64,000 nt of DNA from contig BTRK01000006.1 of the NCBI GenBank assembly GCA_036245805.1, positions 31,500,901-31,564,900 on the forward strand. Direction: 5' to 3'. Below are positions 58,101-64,000 of this stretch, piece after piece; the stretch's first letter is position 1; each line of letters begins with the position of its first letter. A program made the translations under genes and the position numbers. This DNA is from Pristionchus mayeri (taxonomy: Eukaryota; Nematoda; Chromadorea; Rhabditida; Neodiplogasteridae). The notes under the pieces were generated by a model. That model saw nothing but the letters and a program-made list of their open reading frames with translations. It did not search any database and had not been told where the DNA came from.

Positions 58101-61100
58101 AACCCATTTAGAAGAGGATGAAATGCCCGAAATAGTCTGACCGGCTTCCTCTAGCGAGAGGAGATCGAGAGGCACGAGTAATCGATGGAAGACGAGGGCA
58201 GCATTCCGACCGTATCCGATGAGTCTCACGATCCGATTGTTCTTCTCGTCTGCTGATGCATTGCGAGGAATGAAAGACTGCAAGGGGAGCATGAGAGAGG
58301 GAAGGGAAGGGGGGGGGGGTACTGACAGAGACGACGAGGCCGACGATCTCCTTCCGCACGGCGTCACTAGTCTCGCATTCCAGTCGTCCCATTATCATTT
58401 CCATCGGAACCATCTGGTGGTACTGAAAGAGAAGAGAATTAGGGATGCGGAAAGACACGGATGGGACATCGACATCTTATCCACGCCAACACATAGACAC
58501 TATTACGGAAGAGCAAATTCAAATGACCGCGCGTACCGGATTTAACTTAGGTAATCAATATTGTAAAACTGCCGTACCTTGATATGTCGATGGCCTCGCA
58601 ATTTCACGAGTAGACGAACTGCGTTCAGCCGCACCTCAATAATACACATTATTAAATATCCTTTTTTTCTTTAAAAAATCGGATCTGTATCGATATCCAT
58701 TACAGGGAGGGGGGGGGTCCATCCCTAACTACATTTTACTTTTCTACGGAAGAATTGCGTATCAAATTTTCACAATAAAATTTATTTTTTCAATATTTCA
58801 GAAGTGTAATCTATAATATGTTGGAGTGTTTAGAGAGACACTCCTCCCTCAACACACCCTCTCGGATCGATCTTCGATGAGTGGGGGGATCATCCTATTG
58901 AGTCCTCTCGTAGTGACATTGATTGCCTCCGGGACGGGGATCAATTCGATGAATCCCTCCAAACAAATTGATTAATACACAGCGGATATTATTAACAATC
59001 GCATCACAGGACACAGCTACATAAATGGAGTAATGATTGACATAGCCAACCTCTAGCACTGCAGCTCGCACTGCAGGAACTGAATCCAATGAATTCTTGT
59101 CAACAATCTGCAAAGAAAGATCAATGATATCTTCACCAGTGCAGCTCAACCACACTACACCACACCATCATCTCCTGCCCGTGGATACTGAGAGGACCGC
59201 ATTCTATTCGCCTAATTGTTCTCATAACACAGGTCTTCTGAGAGATCGCAGGTGCTCTTTAACAAACTGTTCAAATTGCTTCAATCGGAACCCCAGTTTG
59301 GCGGTTGATGTACCTGAGGCCTAGTAACATACAGTAAAGTTTTAGGAGCCGTGAATTGAAAATTGCCTAAAAGCCGGCTCTCACCATTTTGAAAATTCGA
59401 AAATTCAGATCTCCCTTCAAAGTTGAGTAAATGAGTCGTTAAAAAAACTAAAATGATCCACTCGTCGAGTAGAATAACTTTGTTATTAAAGAGAAATTGA
59501 AAGGGACGCAAGTTAATGGCGAAAATTCAAAATGTTTGGATTTTGCGATGAGAAAAATCGAGAAAACTTCAGTTCCTGAAAAAAAATATCATTACTACCT
59601 AAGAGATTATTTAAGATTCCAATTGTACGACCTTTTCTACCCCAGGGAAAATTACTTCCAAAAAAATCGCGGTCGTAATATCGCGCTTTTTTTCGCTGAG
59701 AACATGTCCGATCTCGTGTTTTTACTCAAGATTGAAAATTTCACTTTCTAATTTTTGTGTCGAAATCACTTGTCGATGCTTACCAACCGTTATATTCCAA
59801 TTCCCGTCGAAAAAACCGGAGATTTCAATATTTTCAAAAATCATGTTTATCACCCAATTTCTCAAATTTTATGTAGCAAGTTTTTTCGACGGGAATTGGA
59901 ATATAACGGTTGGTAAGCATCGACAATTGAAAGAAAAAATATATCTGAGTGATTTCGACACAAAAATTAGAAAGTGAAATTTTCAATCTTGAGTAAAAAC
60001 ACGAGATCGGACATGTTCTCGGCGAAAAAAAGCGCGATATTACGATCGCGATTTTTTTGGAAGTAATTTTCCACGGGGTAAAAAAGGTCGTAGAATTCGA
60101 ATCTTAAATAATCTCTTAGGTAGTAATGATATTTTTTTCAGGAACTGAATTTTTCTCGATTTTTCTCATCACAAAATCCAAACTTTTTGAATTTTCGCCA
60201 TTAACTTGCGTTCCTTTCAATTTCTCTTTAACAACAAAGTTATTCTACTCGACGAGTGGATCATTTTAGTTTTTTTAACGACTCATTTACTCAACTTTGA
60301 AGGGAGATTTGAATTTTCGAATTTTCAATATGGTGAGAGCCGGCTTTTAGGCAATTTTCAATTCACGGCTCCTAAAACTTTACTGAATGTTACTAGGCCT
60401 CAGGTACATCAACCGCCAAACTGGGGTTCCGATTGAACCAATTTGAACAGTTTGTTAAAGGGGGGTCTCAATTTCATGCAATCTCTCAGAAGACCTGTGA
60501 TAAATGAGTCCTTCCCAAACTATCGTTACAAGGGAGGGAGTAGTCAAGGTACAAATCACGCCAGCACGTCGATATTATAAAGGAGAGCGTGAACTGACCT
60601 GGTCGATCAGCTTCTTCAGCCAAGAATTAGTAGCGAGTGAGTAGAAGTGACTGAGAATACGCAGAACCTCAAAAGTATTCCATTGAGAAGGGCGAACAAA
60701 GAGGGTTCATGGAATAGATATATACCCACCCGCATGCTCGCTTCCTTCCTAATCTCCACACATTCATCCACAAGCATCTTATACATGTGGTCGAACTGCT
60801 TGTCGAGGCTTACTTCTCTTTCCTGAAAAGCAAAATATGTATCCATACTACCTTTAATTAACAAAATAGACTGCAGTGATTTGAAGGGAAAATAAGTCTG
60901 TATTTCAAACTTTACAAAAAGGTATAACGAGGAGGACACTTGTGATGACAAAACTGCTCATCAACCCGGCATATTCAACGGAAACCCTCTTGGAGGCTCA
61001 CAAAAGCCGGCTTACCGAGTTCGTTTTGTCACAACTAGCGGACGTATCTGTGTAGATAACACTATTCTGAGAGATCTCATACAGCGAACGATATTAGTAA

Positions 61101-63545
61101 TATATACAGTATCGCCGGAAAGTATTCGGCCACTTTTTATTTCTGCTGTAGTTTATGCACCACGGTAGGTATTGCTCTGAAAATTTAACTGGAGATAGCA
61201 AATTCAATGGGCATTACGCTGCTCTTATTGCGAACTTATCCAATTTTCTAGTTGTTGCGTAGTGATGACGCAATCGCAGTCCACTTTTTCGAATAATTAT
61301 ATTTCTCTGGGGAAATTTTCCATAGCAGCCTATCTTTGTGAGTGTTGAGAACCATCCATGGAGTACCCAGAAAACAAATTTCAAGTTACTGCGACTTCGC
61401 ATCTGCACGCTGCACTTGCTGCAAATTTCACGCCGCAATCTCATAACTTAGTTCCTAAATGAGCTAGAGAATCGTTCTAGGCCGCAAAATGATCCTTATC
61501 ATGTCGCTAATTGATCCTGAAAGTTTGGTGCTGATTGATCTTGTTTTGGCCTCAGGGCACGAAAAAGTCACGTTTTCGGATGTCTCAACTTTGGGGGTGT
61601 ACAATTCCAAGGGTGAATTTGCATAAAATGTGGTTCCTAGGCAGGAAGGTGCACAAACCACCAAAGAATCGATTCCCAACTTTTGGTGGAGCTAGTTTCA
61701 CTTTCCGAGTCATAGCGAACGATTTGCGGACGCGCGCTCATTTCGAAACGCACACCCTCTCTTCGCGCCGCTCTCTCACCGCTCTCTCGCCCTGTAGAGA
61801 AAACGCGCGCGCTCGAGAGAGGTGCGCGTCCGTAAATCGTTCGTTATGGCCCGGGAAGTGAAACCAGCTCCACCAAAAGTTGGGAATCGATTCTTTGGTG
61901 GTTTGTGCACCTTCCTGCCTAGGAACCACATTTTATGCAAATTCACCCTTGGAATTGTACACCCCCAAAGTTGAGACATCCGAAAACGTGACTTTTTCTT
62001 GCCCTGAGGCCAAAACAAGATCAATCAGCACCAAACATTCAGGATCAATTAGCGACATGATAAGGATCATTTTGCGGCCTAGAACGATTCTCTAGCTCAT
62101 CTAGGAACGAAGTTATGAGATTGCGGCGTGAAATTTGCAGCAAGTACAGCGAGCAGATGCGATGTCGCAGTAACTTGAAATTTGTTTTCTGGGTACTCCA
62201 TGGATGGTTCTCAACACTCACAAAGATAGGCTGCTATGGAAAATTTCTCCAGAGAAATATAATTATTCGAAAAAGTGGACTGCGATTGCGTCATCACTAC
62301 GCAACAACTAGAAAATTGCATAAGTTCGAAATAAGAGCAGCGTAATGTCCATTGAATTTGCTATCTCCAGTTAAATTTTCAGAGCAATACTTACCCTGGC
62401 GCATAAACTACAGCAGAAATAAAAAGTGGCCGAATACTTTCCGGCGATACTGTATACCAAAGATATATCAGATGGTAACTAATCGATAAATGGTAGTATG
62501 TGCAATCACTCACTGGTTCGACCTTATCAGTGATGGGGAAGGATCGGAGTAGAATGATACTTGCTGAGAAACGAACTTTGTCGTGAGGAGCCTGAGAGAA
62601 TACGAACAGATAGGAAAGGATCGCTTAGCAGGAAGGTCCTAGATGTATCTCCTCACATCCAGATATCTCCACAGAACAGGCTCGAGGGAGACACTAATCA
62701 ATCGATCGTACTTGGCACGATCGCCCATATCCAAGGGAGTGTGGAATATCTGAAAGGAATGGTGTCTGCCCCTGCACGATCATGGCCTCTCCAGATGGAA
62801 GGAGGGACAGAGAGAGAGAGTAGTAGATGACTCACGGCGGAGAATCTCTCTCCGATCAGACCGGGCACTCGTATTGCAGCATCCGCAATGTCCGTCCAGC
62901 AACCCATCGCCTCAAAAGGTGATTAACCTATTTACATAATATAATAAGTATTCAATTCTCGTGAAGTATCTATCTGAATAGGGATGAATAGCTGAGTACT
63001 TTGTCAGTGAGAGGTCCGGTGATTCCGTCCCAGTCATCGTTGGCCTTGTCTCTTCTCATCGCCGTCATGTACACTCTCAGCAGCAGCTCACCAAACTTCT
63101 TGCAATCCGCACTCAACAACAACATTTTGATATTTTTTTAAAACGTAAAAAATGAGCACTACAAGGTACGGGATCTTGAGAGGCCCATATTGATGTCTCA
63201 TTGGAGGAGGAGAAGAAGTGGGGGGGGGGGGGGGGGGGGGGGGTAATCTCACGCTTTGATGTCGTCCTTGATGACTCTCTTCTTCAGCAGTCTCATCGAT
63301 GCATCCAATCCCACTTCGAAGAAAATGAGAGTCGCCAGTTTAAGACCTTCAACCATTCGACATATTCAGAAAATATTCAAAATAATAATTATGCAAATAT
63401 CAATTCATATTCTGACTAGGAGTGGTAGTTGGGATAAAGAGGGCATTATGCAGCACAATAAATGTGTATCATATAAGTGAGTACCTTCAGTGGTCGTGAT
63501 CACTGACGTCGTCCACAGCACTTTCCGCAGTTCATTTGGTGTCGC
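40186..63545 (-). CDS. capg-2: Condensin II subunit G2 (NCAPG2 / CAPG-2), 5' end outside
   Basis: HEAT-repeat subunit of condensin II, which compacts mitotic chromosomes. 34 exons: 63485-63545, 63253-63313, 63000-63111, 62836-62910, 62657-62749, 62514-62591, 60730-60822, 60599-60667, 59051-59107, 58858-58956, 58578-58634, 58327-58422, 58142-58277, ~57990-58060, 57697-57831, 57477-57561, 56234-56315, 56007-56084, 55781-55879, 55560-55673, 53276-53372, 53060-53128, 52769-52842, 52515-52582, 52324-52448, 51972-52098, 51678-51818, 51323-51415, 51161-51275, 43997-44119, 43444-43541, 41450-41602, 40451-40533, 40186-40313. Diagnostic pieces that line up in order with human NCAPG2 as recalled: KVRFSASIILLRSFPI, FDHMYKMLVDECVEIRK, RSERVRLNAVRLLVKLRG, MVPMEMIMGRLECE, LECAVVTWASIAKEL. 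The last five exons join in phase but resemble NCAPG2 only weakly (KWKEVLNMDEGRETI); phase does not join at the 7-kb intron, so an exon is missing there. About 350 N-terminal residues are outside. Confidence 0.9.
40545..41399 (+). mobile_element. 5'-truncated CR1-like LINE, 3' fragment
   Basis: The plus strand encodes the C-terminal third of a non-LTR reverse transcriptase: IVNWSEEWQLPLAAHKCNSL, LKTYSMYIRPILESASSVFN, EKVQNYFTRRLF, then a stop at 41165, a short 3' UTR and a terminal (TA)n tract at 41387-41399. It is antisense to the condensin gene and fills nearly the whole intron 40534-41449. It belongs to a different LINE lineage from the copy at 44.9-48.9 kb. Confidence 0.88.
41643..43395. 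mobile_element. Long palindromic foldback element, 1753 bp
   Basis: Ends TCACGCGTCTTCTGAGAGAT and complement, TA on each side (41641-41642, 43396-43397). The arms are near-identical over roughly 800 bp with a unique centre about 42450-42640. It encodes nothing; the reading frame MDIAQTFSSLF appears at both ends only because the arms mirror each other. It makes up almost all of the condensin intron 41603-43443. Confidence 0.93.
44120..44900. other. Intron DNA, nothing recognised
   Basis: Part of the 7-kb condensin intron between exon 43997-44119 and the 3' end of the LINE. AT-rich, no recognised element or exon. Confidence 0.5.
45053..47904 (-). pseudogene. LINE ORF2: APE endonuclease and reverse transcriptase, frameshifted
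   Basis: From 47904: the endonuclease domain has LSLFFANCRSVRN, DVLALTETWL, VIIGDFNYPSIDW and SDHVGI, i.e. the catalytic Asn, Glu, Asp/Asn and His positions of APE-type nucleases. The reverse transcriptase begins HVKPIPKKAG..NHRPISL, then after the frameshift KAFDSIDLKFL, SGVPQGSAIGPLLFIIYIND and the catalytic box YNVFADDLKIY. The C-terminus is LESSTIIWNP, VQREFTRRILG. A run of nine A's (minus strand, about 46295-46305) shifts the frame between ILIKKK and TTYLDKHSLLD; seven or ten A's would restore it. All catalytic residues seen are intact. Confidence 0.92.
47923..48796 (-). pseudogene. LINE ORF1, frameshifted
   Basis: Starts MAASSPQLASQESVDRLTEL. A short coiled-coil-like segment (LTELVLSLHAKLDKYG) is followed by a Ser/Pro linker and a basic domain GKRIVKYSLPSSDLRDRLLH, then EARMRNVEADC and MWGVRDCELIKF, the pattern ending the nucleic-acid-binding domain in nematode LINE ORF1. 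A one-base shift near 48245 separates the two halves (LVQEKNAR and then DEARMRNVEADC). ORF1 proteins bind LINE RNA in the retrotransposition particle. Confidence 0.75.
48881..49406. other. Intron DNA, nothing recognised
   Basis: Between the LINE 5' end and the mariner-like element within the large condensin intron; no exon or element recognised. Confidence 0.45.
49407..50672. mobile_element. Mariner-like element, 1266 bp, decayed
   Basis: Ends TTAGGTTGGTTCATAAGTCT and the complement (GACTTATGAACCAACCTGA), TA on both sides (49405-49406, 50673-50674). The size matches an autonomous mariner, but all frames are broken and no catalytic motif could be read, so it is either very decayed or a filler-containing derivative. 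Confidence 0.82.
50673..51160. other. Intron DNA, nothing recognised
   Basis: Right part of the large condensin intron up to the donor of exon 51161-51275. Confidence 0.45.
53657..55530. mobile_element. Long palindromic foldback element, 1874 bp
   Basis: Ends TCACGAGTCAGTGGA and complement, TA on each side (53655-53656, 55531-55532); arms mirror each other across a centre near 54590. The outer part, from 'agccggcttttagaaatttt' through 'gctcccaga(c/t)gagcta', resembles the outer part of the 41643-43395 palindrome, so the two are related families. Non-coding; in a condensin intron, its right end 30 bp from exon 55560-55673. Confidence 0.93.
56522..57422. mobile_element. Mariner-like element, 901 bp
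   Basis: Ends TTATGTTGGTGCAAAAGTTT and the complement of TCAGGTTGGTGCAAAAGTTT, TA duplications at 56520-56521 and 57423-57424. Shorter than a full mariner and without an intact frame, so internally deleted. The interior 57180-57320 matches 63680-63840 in inverted orientation, placing both copies in one family. Confidence 0.87.
59227..60500. mobile_element. Long palindromic foldback element, 1274 bp
   Basis: Ends (A/T)CACAGGTCTTCTGAGAGAT and complement with TA on each side; arms of about 600 bp around a centre near 59850. The terminal CTTCTGAGAGAT is shared with the 41643-43395 element and the GCCGGCTTTTA box with that element and the one at 53657. In the condensin intron 59108-60598. Confidence 0.92.
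61107..62452. mobile_element. Tc1-type palindromic element, 1346 bp
   Basis: Ends CAGTATCGCCGGAAAGTATT and complement, flanked by TA (61105-61106, 62453-62454). CAGT termini at TA are the Tc1-group signature, unlike the TCA(C/G) palindromes. The arms, about 640 bp, mirror each other around a GC-rich centre near 61780. No transposase. In the condensin intron 60823-62513. Confidence 0.92.
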
Positions 63546-63594
63546 CTGAAAAGGATAAATTACAATAGCACTAATTATTAATTGTTTTGAAGTA

Positions 63595-64000
63595 TTAGGT
63601 TGGTGCAAAAGTTTCGATACAAGATATTTTGCATATTTTCTTGTGAATGCTTCTCATGTATCAAACACCACTTGGGCATTATTTGATGTAGTGTTAGGTC
63701 ATTACAATTATTGGTCTGGACCCGATCGATCCAATACCATTTCGTTGAAAAACAATGATATATGAAAACTAGCGAAATTACCATGATTTTGGGTTTTCAA
63801 CACAAACCATCGCTAAAACTAAACGAACGAAATGCAGTTCCCACCCTTCAGAGAAACTAATCAGTAAGGGTGGATGCTTCCATTGAACATGTGAAATGGG
63901 AATTTCGGGCTTCCACGGATATCTAGTATTGCAAAAAAGCTGATTTCGTCGATAAAATTTGAGGTTCAACGCCATACTTGAGAACTCTCTCGAATGAAAA
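63595..64000. mobile_element. Mariner-like element, cut by the window edge
   Basis: Begins TTAGGTTGGTGCAAAAGTTT next to TA (63593-63594), the same terminal repeat as 56522-57422, with matching interior. It lies just upstream of the first condensin exon seen here, presumably in the preceding intron. The right end is outside the window. Confidence 0.85.

Noticed and set aside
59497..62345. Short matching open frames on both strands
   Set aside because: They lie in palindromic elements and repeat because the arms are complementary.

Overview
The window looks like a nuclear contig of a rhabditid-type nematode. A diplogastrid such as Pristionchus is my guess and is not shown by the sequence. The reasons are nematode-typical families (a Str-type seven-helix chemoreceptor, a transthyretin-like secreted protein, a secreted vWA/C-type-lectin protein, an F-box-like protein), many 45-90 bp introns, and a dense load of Tc1/mariner, hAT and CR1-like elements. 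Almost every gene is interrupted, so the coding calls come from reading exons across GT/AG boundaries and checking codon phase.

Layout: 1-3233 (-) M1 aminopeptidase-like gene running off the left edge, with a hAT MITE in an intron; 3786-5252 decayed mariner; ~5489-8115 (-) class 3 lipase with a palindromic MITE in an intron; 9567-13759 (-) secreted vWA plus C-type-lectin protein; 13982-14410 (-) hypothetical; 14432-15714 (+) F-box-like protein with two hydrophobic helices; ~16056-17640 (-) chemoreceptor; 17919-19160 nearly intact mariner whose transposase has one in-frame amber codon; 19424-19633 perfect minisatellite; 19777-20417 (-) transthyretin-like gene; 22255-28859 (-) Otx-class homeobox gene. 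An 8.8 kb stretch without recognisable genes follows, then a small PLAT-domain gene (37668-~38508, +), a tRNA-like pseudogene, degenerate tandem repeats and two perfect hairpins.

From 40186 to the right-hand end nearly everything belongs to one minus-strand gene, the condensin II subunit G2 (NCAPG2/CAPG-2), with 34 exons read here and its 5' end outside the window. Its introns hold a 4 kb CR1-like LINE, a 3' LINE fragment, four long palindromic TA-flanked elements (1.3-1.9 kb) and three mariner-like elements.

The genes do not form a pathway. The secreted or membrane genes at the left (peptidase, lipase, lectin, transthyretin-like, chemoreceptor) are typical environmentally facing nematode families. 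The Otx and condensin genes are conserved single-copy types. What ties the window together is the mobile DNA: five palindromic elements share TA duplications and TCA(C/G)-type ends, several introns consist almost wholly of one element, and an unusual share of 3' splice sites ends in GAG.
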